Source of the DNA: Gammaproteobacteria bacterium
GTDB taxonomy: Bacteria; Pseudomonadota; Gammaproteobacteria; Xanthomonadales; Marinicellaceae
Direction: 5' to 3'
DNA: 64,000 nt
Assembly (NCBI GenBank): GCA_041395445.1
Contig: JAWLAO010000003.1
Coordinates: forward strand, 248,001 to 312,000
The notes below the pieces were generated by a model. It had not been told where the DNA came from, made no database searches, and was given only the letters and a program-made list of their open reading frames with translations. Positions 7,957 to 16,697 of this stretch are shown piece after piece. Within the stretch, counting starts at the first letter, position 1; each line of letters starts with the position of its first letter. Position numbers and translations under genes: made by a program.

Positions 7957-9260
7957 TGTGGAATTTTCAGATATTTCCCGGCTCTGATCAGGTAATTCGG
8001 AGCTTTCAATTTATTGATTCTGGCAATTTCAGTTTTGCTGGTGCATCGAAATTTTCTGGCAATTTTATTCAGGGAGTCGCCTTGTTTGACTCGGTAACTA
8101 ATCAATACCATATTATTTTTGAAATCAGAGTCATGAAATGACTTTGCCATTTTCATAAATTCCGAGTTCTGGCAGTTTGTTTGGTAAACAGGCAAGAGGC
8201 TTTCCGGAATAATGATTTCCGTGCCTGATTTAATGGTTTTATCAGCTTTAATTCCAAAATTCAGGTTGCGTAAAACTCTGAACCATCCTTCTTCACGCTG
8301 TTCTTGGCCAAAGCAAGCGGCAAGTTCACTGAGAGAGGTATCGTTGTCAGCGATAACACTTGTAACTTGAGTATTAATAGTATGCAGGGAGACATTAAAT
8401 TTCTCAGGACTTTGAAAAATCAACATGGCAGCAATAACCGTTGGAATGTAATATCGAGTTTCATGGGGAAGCTCGTAAAAAAAGTTTTTATCCCAGATAG
8501 ATTTGTTTGCATGGCTTTTGTTCATTCTCGCAAAGCGGTTTTCCCCGGAATTATATGCTGCCAGCATTTTTGCGACATCACCATCATAAAGTGCTAGTTG
8601 TTCGTTGATGTATTTTGCCGCTGCTTCCGCAGATACATAAGGATTATATCGAGCATCATAAGCGCCGTAGTTGCCTGTTGCTCCAAGCCTTTTAGCGGTA
8701 GCAGGCATCAGTTGAAACAACCCGGCAGCTCCGGCTCTGGAATTGGAGTGGACACGACCGCCACTTTCCTGTGACATAATTCCTAAAACTAAAGCCTCCT
8801 GAATATCAAACTTATTAAATTCAGGAAGGATTTTATCTCTAAAAAACTGATAATAGTGCCAAGTATTAATCAGCTGTGGGCGCTTCCACGTCAGCCACTC
8901 ATTGAGGGCACCTTTCACCAGTTCATTATTCATATAGTCACTGGAAAGAACCAGATCGTTTGTCGTATTTGGAGAAACAGTGACAATTTTTGACAAATGT
9001 TCGGTTTCGGTTTCCTTTTGTGAGGTCACAATATCCTTGTTCAGCAACCAAGCATCCAGCTTTTCTTGCAACTCCTCTTTACAAGGGTTGCTTAAATAAC
9101 AAGAGTCTAATGAATCCAGTAAATTTAAAACACTTGGTTCTGTACTTCCTTGTTCAGAAATCACGCTGCTTTCTTTGAGATCGGGGTTGTTTCTTGTAGG
9201 CGTACTTTGACACCCAACAAATAAAAGGACTGATAAAAATGTAACTATAGTTTTTTTCAT
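7950..9260 (-). CDS. mltD: Membrane-bound lytic murein transglycosylase with LysM domain (MltD-like)
   Basis: Predicted outer-membrane lipoprotein that cleaves peptidoglycan glycan strands. The signal MKKTIVTFLSVLLFVGC ends in a lipobox with Cys17. The SLT domain spans about 145-270. Its catalytic Glu is in SQESGG (Glu165), followed by the hallmark AGAAGLFQLMPATAKRLG and, further on, the AAYNSGENR segment. One LysM peptidoglycan-binding domain (YRVKQGDSLNKIARKF onward) occupies about 389-433. Enterobacterial MltD usually has two or more LysM repeats, so this version is shorter. It is the first gene of a minus-strand run with GT39, ECF sigma and DUF3379 genes. Confidence 0.9.
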   Translation of the reverse strand: MKKTIVTFLSVLLFVGCQSTPTRNNPDLKESSVISEQGSTEPSVLNLLDSLDSCYLSNPCKEELQEKLDAWLLNKDIVTSQKETETEHLSKIVTVSPNTTNDLVLSSDYMNNELVKGALNEWLTWKRPQLINTWHYYQFFRDKILPEFNKFDIQEALVLGIMSQESGGRVHSNSRAGAAGLFQLMPATAKRLGATGNYGAYDARYNPYVSAEAAAKYINEQLALYDGDVAKMLAAYNSGENRFARMNKSHANKSIWDKNFFYELPHETRYYIPTVIAAMLIFQSPEKFNVSLHTINTQVTSVIADNDTSLSELAACFGQEQREEGWFRVLRNLNFGIKADKTIKSGTEIIIPESLLPVYQTNCQNSEFMKMAKSFHDSDFKNNMVLISYRVKQGDSLNKIARKFRCTSKTEIARINKLKAPNYLIRAGKYLKIPQC

Positions 9261-9276
9261 TGTTTGTTTTTACAGT

Positions 9277-9300
9277 TTGCGAAGCATTGTGTATTATAAT
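9277..9300 (+). promoter_or_regulatory. Candidate promoter for the terB-pilU unit
   Basis: A perfect -10 box TATAAT lies at 9295-9300, preceded by TG two bases upstream. The -35 match is poor: TTGCGA is too close at 9277 and TTTACA at 9269 is too far. A transcript starting near 9307 would begin 13 bases before the ATG at 9320. It could not encode the longer ORF form that begins at 9260, which supports the later start. Confidence 0.4.
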
Positions 9301-9319
9301 CGCAAGAGGGGTGTTAATT

Positions 9320-9766
9320 ATGAGTATTTTGGCTTCAATAAAAAAGTTAATGAGATTATCGTTTATCTCAAAGGAATTGACAAGCCAAGAGTCAGAACAA
9401 TTACAATTGGCGATTTCGGCTTTAATGATTGAAATGATTCGAGCAGACTTTATTGAACTTCAAAAGGAGAGACAGATCATGCATGATGTGCTTACCGCTA
9501 GCATGGATTTGACAGAGTCGCAAACGGAGAAGTTGATTGAAAATGCTGAAACTCACAGTGACTATACCATTTCATTGCAATTGCATACCTCGGTAATCAA
9601 TAATTTTCTGAACCGATCAGAAAAGAAAACGTTTATCAAAAACCTTTGGATTATGGCGAATATTGATGACGAACTTCATGATCTCGAAATGAATCTGTTG
9701 AGTGAAGTTGCCGGTCTTTTGGGGTTCAACCAAATCCAATTAAAACAATTGTGTAAAGCAAGCTAA
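9320..9766 (+). CDS. TerB-like helical protein upstream of pilU
   Basis: A 148-residue, mostly helical soluble protein that resembles the TerB/DjlA-N fold. Acidic helices such as ALMIEMIRADFIELQKE and LWIMANIDDELHDLEMNLL mirror the two TerB half-repeats. I chose ATG 9320 over the frame's first start codon at 9260. A GAGGGG ribosome-binding site lies 8 bases before it, and a TATAAT box sits between the two starts. Only 11 bases separate it from pilU, so they are almost certainly co-transcribed. TerB-like domains are often metal-binding or scaffold modules. A role with the pilus retraction ATPase is inference from position only. Confidence 0.7.
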   Translation: MSILASIKKLMRLSFISKELTSQESEQLQLAISALMIEMIRADFIELQKERQIMHDVLTASMDLTESQTEKLIENAETHSDYTISLQLHTSVINNFLNRSEKKTFIKNLWIMANIDDELHDLEMNLLSEVAGLLGFNQIQLKQLCKAS

Positions 9767-9777
9767 CAGGTGGATTT

Positions 9778-10896
9778 ATGGATTTAACTCATTTCCTTAA
9801 AATAATGAAAGAGAAAAATGGCTCCGATATGTTTTTAAGTACCGGAGCGCCTATCAATATTAAAGTTGAGGGTGAGTTGCAACCCTTGGGTAGCACTCCG
9901 TTGCCAAATGGCCTGGTTAAAAAGATTGCATATTCGATTATGAGCGAAGGTCAGGTTCCTGAGTTTGAAAAAACTTTGGAAATGAATTTAGCGATTTCGC
10001 TTCCCAGTGTCGGACGTTTTCGTGTCAATGTTTTTAAACAACGCAATGAAGTCGGAATGGTGATTCGTACCATTAAAACGGAAATCCCGACGGCTAAAGA
10101 GTTGAAAATCCCGGAATTATTGAATGAGTTAATTCTTGAGAAAAGGGGTTTGATTCTGGTCGCCGGAGGAACCGGCTCCGGTAAATCAACCACTATGGCA
10201 TCCATGATTAATCACCGAAATGAAAACATGACCGGTCATATTTTAACCGTGGAAGACCCGATTGAGTTCATGCACAAGCATAAGAAATCAATTGTTAATC
10301 AACGTGAAATTGGTTCCGATACTCATGGCTATGCGCCGGCTTTGAAAAATGCTTTGCGTGAAGCTCCGGATGTGATTTTGATTGGAGAGATTCGAGATAT
10401 GGACACAATGGAAGCGGCTATTTCGTTTGCAGAAACCGGTCATTTGTGCCTGGCAACAATCCATGCCAACAACTCCGACCAAGCCATTGAAAGGGTGTTA
10501 AACTTTTTCCCTACAGATTCCCACAAAAACATTTTGTTAAATTTGGCACTGAATATTAAAGCCATTGTTGCTCAGCGTTTGGTTAAAGATAAACAAGGCT
10601 ACCGATTGCCGGCAGTTGAAATTTTAATTAATACGCCAATGATTCGAGAAATGATTCGTCGCGGAGAGGTGAATAAACTAAAAGAGGCGATGGAAAACTC
10701 TTTGGATGATGGCATGCAAACATTTGATTCCTGTCTCTATGATCTTTATAAAAACGATGTAATCACTTTACAAGAGGCTTTGCAGAATGCTGACTCCTCA
10801 CAAGGTCTGGAGGTTAAAATCAGTCTCAGTCAGGGCGGTGAAGATGATCCGGCTTTAGGTGGAGAAATACAAAGTAGTGGTGACAGCTTTTTTTAA
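9778..10896 (+). CDS. pilU: Type IV pilus retraction ATPase PilU
   Basis: Hexameric secretion-type ATPase that assists PilT in retracting type IV pili at the inner-membrane base. The N-terminal GSDMFLSTGAPINIKVEG is typical of PilU rather than PilT. Walker A GGTGSGKST is at 130-138. The Asp box (TVEDPIEF), Walker B (DVILIGEIRD) and His box (LATIHANN) follow in order. The late MQTFDSCLYDLY segment also matches PilU. The length of 372 residues is normal. No pilT is adjacent here, unlike the common pilTU pair; instead a TerB-like gene precedes it. Confidence 0.92.
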   Translation: MDLTHFLKIMKEKNGSDMFLSTGAPINIKVEGELQPLGSTPLPNGLVKKIAYSIMSEGQVPEFEKTLEMNLAISLPSVGRFRVNVFKQRNEVGMVIRTIKTEIPTAKELKIPELLNELILEKRGLILVAGGTGSGKSTTMASMINHRNENMTGHILTVEDPIEFMHKHKKSIVNQREIGSDTHGYAPALKNALREAPDVILIGEIRDMDTMEAAISFAETGHLCLATIHANNSDQAIERVLNFFPTDSHKNILLNLALNIKAIVAQRLVKDKQGYRLPAVEILINTPMIREMIRRGEVNKLKEAMENSLDDGMQTFDSCLYDLYKNDVITLQEALQNADSSQGLEVKISLSQGGEDDPALGGEIQSSGDSFF

Positions 10897-10951
10897 ATTT
10901 GAAGGCATCAACTTATCGTAGTTTTGGTGTTAAATTAAGGCCATAGTATTT

Positions 10952-10980
10952 TAGACATTAGTCCATTAGATATGTATAAT
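10952..10980 (+). promoter_or_regulatory. Strong sigma-70-type promoter for the ABC importer operon
   Basis: TAGACA (10952-10957, five of six matches to TTGACA) and a perfect TATAAT (10975-10980) are separated by exactly 17 bases. Transcription would start near 10987, about 23 bases before the ATG at 11010. This is one of the best promoter matches in the window. Confidence 0.65.
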
Positions 10981-11009
10981 GTTCAAAATATTGCATATAT
11001 GGTTTGTTG

Positions 11010-12833
11010 ATGCCCAAAATTTTAAATATAGTTATAGTGTTTTTGTTTCTGCTGTCAGGGACTTCTTGCACACAATCCGACTCAATAGAAGTATCGCATA
11101 ACGAACCCGTCAAAAAAAAAGATAGCAAGTATCCCGGAAAAAAAGTATATCGGCATTCTATGGATGGAACACCGACCACGCTTGATCCTGTTCGTGCAGC
11201 AGTTATCTATTCCAATTTTGTTGTTCTCAATATTTTTGATACATTATATTCCTATAAATACCTTGCCAGACCTTATGAATTAAAACCCAATCTTGCCACT
11301 TCAATGCCGGAAGTGAGTGAAGATGGTCTAACCTACACTATAAACATTAAGAAAGGTGTGTTTTTTCATGATGATGTGTCTTTTGAAAATGGTGTGGGAA
11401 GAGAGTTAGTTGCACAGGATGTTATATATTCGATACAGAGACACTTTGATAAACAGTTTCAATCACAAGGCGCATGGCTTTTTTCCGGTCGAATCGTTGG
11501 GTTGGATGACTGGAAAAAGAATGGTTCGGATTACTCTCAGGAAATAGAGGGCTTACAAGCCATTGATAGTCACACAATTCAAATCAGGCTAATAGAACCG
11601 TATCCGCAACTTATTTACACCTTGGCAATGGGTTTTACTGCTGTTGTCCCAAGGGAGGCTGTCGAACATTACGGAGTTGAGTTTGGTTCAAAACCGGTTG
11701 GTTCAGGGCCGTTTATTTTGGATTCATTCAATCAAGAAAAAGCCGTGTTATTTGCAAATCCAAAATTCAGGAATGAACCCTTAGATTTAGCTTATGAAGG
11801 CTATGATGAAGACAAACACGGTTTTACCGGGGTCAAAGTTCTGGATGGTCTCTCTCCTCCTTACATAGATGTGATGGAAATACACTTTGTTATGGAAACG
11901 TCTTCGCGCTGGAACTCATTCACCAAAGGAGATGAAATTCAATACACAACAGTTCCTAAAGAAAAAGCCAGTACTGTTATTCAAAGCAAAAAGCCTTTGA
12001 CACTTTACCCGGAAATAGTGGAAAAATATCATCATACATTTATGGTAGAGTCAGGATTCGTGTATTCAGGATTCGATATGTCGAATCCCAAATTTGGTGT
12101 GACTGGTGACCCGGTTCAGGATGAGAAAAATAAAGCTCTGCGATGTGCAATTCGAAAAAGTTTTAACTGGGATCAAAGAAATCGAGCGTTTTATTTCAAT
12201 CTGGGAACAGTTTTCCCCGGTGCTATCACCCCGTCAGTAATGGAGTTTGACCCTGACTTTGACAAAGAATCGATTACTTTGGATATTGAGGGAGCCAAAA
12301 AACTATTAGCTGATGCTGGATGGACTCCCGAGTCTTTGCCTGTTTTGGAGTATCATTCTACCGGTGGAACTCTGTACAGAATGTTTTATGAACAGTTTCG
12401 TGGATTCTTAAAAAAAATCGGATATCCGGTTAACAAAATTAAATTTAAACCTTATCCCAGCTTTGGTGCTTTTAATAAAGCTTTGAAAAATGGCAAGACA
12501 CCTTATTTTTCTTTGGCATGGGGGTTGGATTATCCCGATGCGGAAAACACATTGCAATTATTCTATGGGCCAAATCATGCGCCCGGATCAAACAATTTCA
12601 ACTACATGAATCCTGAATTTGATAAGAAATTTGAAGAAGCAAAAATAATGCAGCCTTCACCGGAGAGAACTAAACTTTATAATGAGCTAAACCAAATAAT
12701 AGTTGATGATTGTGTTGCCGTTTCCGGTTTGGCTCGCAACCGAATCTATCTATGGCATAAAGACACAATAATGTTTCCTGACCGTGAGATTTTAGGCGGT
12801 TTCTTTGCCAAGTATGTTGATGTTAAAAATTAA
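11010..12833 (+). CDS. ABC importer substrate-binding lipoprotein (peptide/nickel family 5)
   Basis: Periplasm-facing solute-binding protein of the OppA/DppA family. The signal peptide ends in a lipobox (LSGTSC, Cys about 20), so it is probably lipid-anchored. Family features include the N-terminal strand RHSMDGTPTTLDPVRA, the cluster-5 motif LTYTINIKKGVFFHDD and VGSGPFIL. I start it at ATG 11010; the two preceding TTG codons are less likely. At about 607 residues it is longer than E. coli DppA (535). The ligand is probably an oligopeptide or peptide-like compound. It is the first gene of an operon with two permeases and a small lipoprotein. Confidence 0.88.
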   Translation: MPKILNIVIVFLFLLSGTSCTQSDSIEVSHNEPVKKKDSKYPGKKVYRHSMDGTPTTLDPVRAAVIYSNFVVLNIFDTLYSYKYLARPYELKPNLATSMPEVSEDGLTYTINIKKGVFFHDDVSFENGVGRELVAQDVIYSIQRHFDKQFQSQGAWLFSGRIVGLDDWKKNGSDYSQEIEGLQAIDSHTIQIRLIEPYPQLIYTLAMGFTAVVPREAVEHYGVEFGSKPVGSGPFILDSFNQEKAVLFANPKFRNEPLDLAYEGYDEDKHGFTGVKVLDGLSPPYIDVMEIHFVMETSSRWNSFTKGDEIQYTTVPKEKASTVIQSKKPLTLYPEIVEKYHHTFMVESGFVYSGFDMSNPKFGVTGDPVQDEKNKALRCAIRKSFNWDQRNRAFYFNLGTVFPGAITPSVMEFDPDFDKESITLDIEGAKKLLADAGWTPESLPVLEYHSTGGTLYRMFYEQFRGFLKKIGYPVNKIKFKPYPSFGAFNKALKNGKTPYFSLAWGLDYPDAENTLQLFYGPNHAPGSNNFNYMNPEFDKKFEEAKIMQPSPERTKLYNELNQIIVDDCVAVSGLARNRIYLWHKDTIMFPDREILGGFFAKYVDVKN

Positions 12834-12845
12834 GGGTTATTTGGA

Positions 12846-13817
12846 ATGGATGTATTAAAATTTGCGATAAGAAAACTTTTGGGTGGCATCCCCTTAATCC
12901 TTGGCGTTACGTTTATTGCATTCTTGCTGATGGTGTATTTCGGTCCGGATTTAACTTATGAAAAGCTCGGGAAAAACCCGACACCGGAAGAAATTGCCGA
13001 AATCAGACATCAGCTTGGCTATGATCAACCGTTTTTAACCCGTTACGGAACTTATTTAAAGCAACTGGTAACACTGGATTTTGGTTATGCGGATATTCGT
13101 GACTTAAAGGTTTCAGATATTCTCAAAGAAACTATGCCGGTTTCACTTCATTTAATCATTCCCGGATTTATCTTGGGGAATGTGATTGCCGTGATATTAG
13201 CCTTGATTGCGGCGTATCATCGGAGCTCGTGGGTTGATAAATTGATTATGACCGGCTCGGTAATTGGCATGAGCATTTCGTTTTTAATCGTAATCATTGT
13301 TTTTCAACTGATTTTTTCATCGTCTTATGGATTAGGATGGTTTCCGGTTCGGGGCTGGGAAATTTATGATGCCGATGGCGGAATCATTTGGCTCGAATAT
13401 CTCAAATATGTCACTGTTCCGACGTTGGCAACCGTATTTGTTGCGTTGGGTTACAACACGCGATTTTATCGAGCTGTTTTGGTTGAAGAAATGACCAAAG
13501 ATCATGTCCGAACTGCAAAAGCATTTGGTCATGGAACTAAAACTTTATTGTTTAAAGGTGTATTGAAAAACGCTATGGTTCCGATAATTACCCGAGTGAT
13601 GTTTTCGATTCCGCTGGTGGTAGTTAGCGGAAGTTTGTTGATTGAAAGTTATTTTGGGATTCCCGGGGTTGGGAAGGTCACTTATGATGCCATTCTTGCC
13701 GGCGACCAAAATATTTTGAAAGCCATAGTCGGTCTTACCGCTGTATTGTTTGTTATTGTCCTGTTGTTGACAGATATTTTATACCGTGTTTTTGATCCAA
13801 GAGTTGAGTTGAAATAG
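12846..13817 (+). CDS. ABC importer inner-membrane permease (DppB/OppB-like)
   Basis: First permease of a peptide-type importer, 323 residues with about six membrane helices. The N-terminal helix reads LLGGIPLILGVTFIAFLLMV. The EAA loop that docks the ATPase is seen around RTAKAFGHGTKTLLFKGVLKNA. The C-terminal IPGVGKVTYDAI and DILYRVFDPRVEL are typical of DppB proteins. It follows the binding-protein gene by 12 bases and precedes the second permease by 11. The ATPase expected to contact the EAA loop is not encoded next to it. Confidence 0.9.
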   Translation: MDVLKFAIRKLLGGIPLILGVTFIAFLLMVYFGPDLTYEKLGKNPTPEEIAEIRHQLGYDQPFLTRYGTYLKQLVTLDFGYADIRDLKVSDILKETMPVSLHLIIPGFILGNVIAVILALIAAYHRSSWVDKLIMTGSVIGMSISFLIVIIVFQLIFSSSYGLGWFPVRGWEIYDADGGIIWLEYLKYVTVPTLATVFVALGYNTRFYRAVLVEEMTKDHVRTAKAFGHGTKTLLFKGVLKNAMVPIITRVMFSIPLVVVSGSLLIESYFGIPGVGKVTYDAILAGDQNILKAIVGLTAVLFVIVLLLTDILYRVFDPRVELK

Positions 13818-13828
13818 AGGAGTTGGTT

Positions 13829-14713
13829 ATGAATACGAAATCTATCGAAATATCAACCATGGAGAAAGGTCATTCGGTCTGGGATAAAGCATGGTATAAA
13901 TTTAAAAACGATGGAATGGGTAAACTCGGAGCATTGATAGTTCTGGTTTATTTTATCATTGCTTTGGCTGTGTGGTTTGGTTTTGTTGGTGGAAACTGGA
14001 GTGATACCAGCGATGCTTTGAGCGAAGGACCATCCATGCAACATTGGTTTGGAACCAATCAGATCGGACAAGATATATTCGCACGGGTGATTTTTAGCAC
14101 TAAAGTAGCGTTTGAAGTCGGCTTGGTTGTTGCCATATTTTCTACATTGTTAGGTTCAGTTTTAGGTTCGCTTTCAGGGTATTATAGTGGAACGTGGGTT
14201 GACTCGGTGATTTTATGGCTGATGGGAGTGTTGGACTCGATTCCTTTTTATTTATTTGTGGCAGCTGTTGCCTATGCCTTGAAAGAAAATCCTTTTGCTA
14301 TGCATATAGCTATGATTTCAACCTTCTGGACAGGGACAGCGAGAGTGATTCGAGGTGAGGTTATCAAACTCAAAGGACAAGAGTTTGTAGAAGCCGCACG
14401 TTCAATTGGTGTTGTGGAATCAAGAATCATTTTTAAACACATTACACCAAACACCTCTCATATCTTGCTTGTTCAGGCAACCATTGCTTTTGTTGCAGCG
14501 ATTAAGTCGGAAGTGATACTGAGTTTCTTGGGTATGGGTGTTAAGGATGGTGTGAGCTGGGGTTTGATGATTTCAGAATCAACTCTGGATATTCAAGCAG
14601 GGTATTTTAATAATTTTATTGCGTCTTCGATGTTTATGTTTGTTTTAGTGATTGCATTCAATATGTTTTCAGATTCCATGCAGGATGCTTTAGACCCCAA
14701 AAAGGTAAGCTGA
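13829..14713 (+). CDS. ABC importer inner-membrane permease (DppC/OppC-like)
   Basis: Second permease, 294 residues, with a long N-terminal cytosolic arm before the first helix (MGKLGALIVLVYFIIALAVW). It has the DppC-type segment HWFGTNQIGQDIFARVIFSTK and an EAA loop EAARSIGVVESRIIFKHITPN. It ends FSDSMQDALDPKKVS, again typical. I start it at ATG 13829 because GAGGAG lies 6 bases upstream, while the earlier TTG at 13823 overlaps that site. It pairs with the permease just upstream. Its stop overlaps the start of the next lipoprotein gene by one base. Confidence 0.9.
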   Translation: MNTKSIEISTMEKGHSVWDKAWYKFKNDGMGKLGALIVLVYFIIALAVWFGFVGGNWSDTSDALSEGPSMQHWFGTNQIGQDIFARVIFSTKVAFEVGLVVAIFSTLLGSVLGSLSGYYSGTWVDSVILWLMGVLDSIPFYLFVAAVAYALKENPFAMHIAMISTFWTGTARVIRGEVIKLKGQEFVEAARSIGVVESRIIFKHITPNTSHILLVQATIAFVAAIKSEVILSFLGMGVKDGVSWGLMISESTLDIQAGYFNNFIASSMFMFVLVIAFNMFSDSMQDALDPKKVS

Positions 14714-15141
14714 TGAAACTATTTAGTTTAATTATTGTATCGTTAATGTTGGTTTCCTGTGGAGAGCCAAATAATCATTTTCGCAGACAAAAAGCACCAC
14801 CGGATGTTAAAATCAATTTTATAGATATTGCCAAGAAAGAAGTTCAACTGCGATTCGAATACCGCTCGTACCGCCCAAGAAAACTGGAAGAAATTGCCTG
14901 TCAGATTATAGTTAATGACAATAAGGAAATTTCAATAGATTCAAAACCAAAATTACAGTTTGAATCTTTTTCTACTGAAATCATTACATTCAAGAAAGTG
15001 AAACTGAATGTCTTTGAGCCCGGCCAGGAACAAATTCGTTATTTGCTGGATTGTGAGGTTGATTATGATACCGGTAAGGAATTTGCTGTTAAAAGATCAG
15101 CACTTTATCTGGTTCCCGGCTCAGTTAATCAGTATCGATAA
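14713..15141 (+). CDS. Small lipoprotein coupled to the ABC permease gene
   Basis: A 142-residue protein with a signal peptide and lipobox LVSC (Cys16). The rest is a compact, beta-rich extracytoplasmic domain. Two further cysteines (in EIACQII and LLDCEVDY) could form a disulfide. No known family was recognised. Start and stop overlap by one base (TGATG) with the DppC-like gene, so its translation depends on the importer operon. It sits where dppD/dppF ATPase genes normally are. A role in substrate capture or in stabilising the binding protein is speculation. Confidence 0.75.
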   Translation: MKLFSLIIVSLMLVSCGEPNNHFRRQKAPPDVKINFIDIAKKEVQLRFEYRSYRPRKLEEIACQIIVNDNKEISIDSKPKLQFESFSTEIITFKKVKLNVFEPGQEQIRYLLDCEVDYDTGKEFAVKRSALYLVPGSVNQYR

Positions 15142-15144
15142 AAC

Positions 15145-15939
15145 TTATTGGTTGATTTTGTTGAATATTTTTATTTTCTTTCGCATGAAAACATTCGGGA
15201 AAAGTCGTTTGATGAAATATTGTATTCTTGAGTCTTTGTGACTGATAATCATGAATTGCTTTTTCTGAATTCCTACATATATATCTTTTGCCACATCTTC
15301 CGCACTGACACAGGAGTTTTTCATTTGCTTCTCAACAAAACTTTTGGTTTTATCAGAAGCAGAGTCCATGCTTTCAACCAGGTTTGTCGGGAAAAAAGCA
15401 GGGCAAGCAACACTCACGCCAATTCCATACTGATTTAACTCTCCATGCAGTGTTTCCGAAAACGCAATCACTCCGGACTTGGCAACATTGTATGACATCA
15501 TTCCCGGCATCAAAGCAATTCCGGCAAATGATGCAATATTGACAATGTGAGCCTGTTGGTTTTGTTTGATGAGTGGTAAAAAGGCTTTTGTGATGTATAT
15601 AACACTCATTAAATCCAAAGAAATAAGCCGTTGCCACTCTTCGTAAGTCGTTTGAGGCAATGTTCCGGCACTGGCAACACCGGCATTATTAATCAACACA
15701 TCTATTTTTTGATGATTGTCCTGAACCTCTTTATACAAACTCTCAATATCTTCAATGCTTCCGATATTGCAATGGTAGTATTCAGCCTGATAGCCTTGTT
15801 GTTTTATTTCTTCGACAAAAGCACGCCCTGACTCATCTTGAATATCCACCACCAAAACATTATAGTTTTTTTCGACAAAGAGTTGAGCCATCGCTTTGCC
15901 CAAACCACTGGCGGCTCCTGTTATTAATACATTTCTCAT
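15145..15939 (-). CDS. Short-chain dehydrogenase/reductase (SDR)
   Basis: Classical NAD(P)-dependent SDR of 264 residues. The cofactor motif TGAASGLG is at 7-14, NNAG near 88-91, the catalytic Ser in IVNIASFAG, and Tyr-x-x-x-Lys in SYNVAKSG near 153-159. The C-terminal tail (VGIQKKQFMIISHKD and a basic hydrophobic end) resembles SDRs acting on lipid or steroid-like substrates. The substrate is not predictable. It is convergent with the small lipoprotein gene, three bases apart, with no terminator between them. Confidence 0.88.
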   Translation of the reverse strand: MRNVLITGAASGLGKAMAQLFVEKNYNVLVVDIQDESGRAFVEEIKQQGYQAEYYHCNIGSIEDIESLYKEVQDNHQKIDVLINNAGVASAGTLPQTTYEEWQRLISLDLMSVIYITKAFLPLIKQNQQAHIVNIASFAGIALMPGMMSYNVAKSGVIAFSETLHGELNQYGIGVSVACPAFFPTNLVESMDSASDKTKSFVEKQMKNSCVSAEDVAKDIYVGIQKKQFMIISHKDSRIQYFIKRLFPNVFMRKKIKIFNKINQ

Positions 15940-16052
15940 AGAAAGGATTGTAAAGGAATAAAGTTATAAAATCGAATGAAGTGACCATAATTAACAGCAT
16001 GATTGCTAAAGATTATCTGTAAACAATCAGTTAATCAGGTTAAAATCCATCC

Positions 16053-16697
16053 ATGAAAAATATTTTTGCCAATTGCACATTTTTAAAATCGGCTCACATC
16101 GTTTCACAACTACCGGATGATATCGGTTTGGAAATTGCTGTTGCTGGGCGATCCAACGCCGGAAAATCAACCACTATCAATGCATTAACCGGCAATAAAA
16201 AAATGGCGAAGATTAGTAAAACTCCGGGAAGGACACAGTTACTGAACTGTTTTGATTTGGGTGATAATCGTCGCTTAGTCGATTTGCCCGGTTACGGATA
16301 TGCAAAAGTGCCTGTTAAGATTAAACAGCATTGGGACAGGGAAATTGAGCAATATTTGCAGAAAAGAAAAAGTCTGATTGGTGTTGTTGTAGTCATGGAT
16401 ATTCGTCATCCTTTAAAGGATTTTGATAAACAGTTTTTATATTGGGCGGATCAGTCCGGTTTGTTTTCGCATGTTCTGCTGAATAAAGCGGATAAGTTTA
16501 AATCCGGCAAACAAAAAGCTATTTTGTTGCAAGTTAAAAAAGAATTAATCAATATTTCTAGAACTTCCACTGTGCAAATTTTTTCCGGTTTAAAAAAAGA
16601 AGGTATTGAGCAATTATCACAAACGCTTTATTCTTGGTTTAACGACCCGGGTGTTGTTCATGTAGAGCAACAAAATGAGGAGCAAGATGGCGAATAA
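16053..16697 (+). CDS. engB: Ribosome biogenesis GTP-binding protein EngB (YihA/YsxC)
   Basis: Essential small GTPase acting in late assembly of the large ribosomal subunit. G1 is GRSNAGKST at 32-40, with the family-typical switch KTPGRTQLLNCF following, then G3 DLPGYGYAKVP and G4 NKADKFKSG. At 214 residues it is normal. Its end overlaps the start of the next gene by 11 bases, which implies coupled expression. Confidence 0.95.
   Translation: MKNIFANCTFLKSAHIVSQLPDDIGLEIAVAGRSNAGKSTTINALTGNKKMAKISKTPGRTQLLNCFDLGDNRRLVDLPGYGYAKVPVKIKQHWDREIEQYLQKRKSLIGVVVVMDIRHPLKDFDKQFLYWADQSGLFSHVLLNKADKFKSGKQKAILLQVKKELINISRTSTVQIFSGLKKEGIEQLSQTLYSWFNDPGVVHVEQQNEEQDGE

Noticed and set aside
9260..9319. N-terminal 20-residue extension of the TerB-like protein
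   Set aside because: A TATAAT box and a ribosome-binding site lie within it, and the family-like helices start after ATG 9320.
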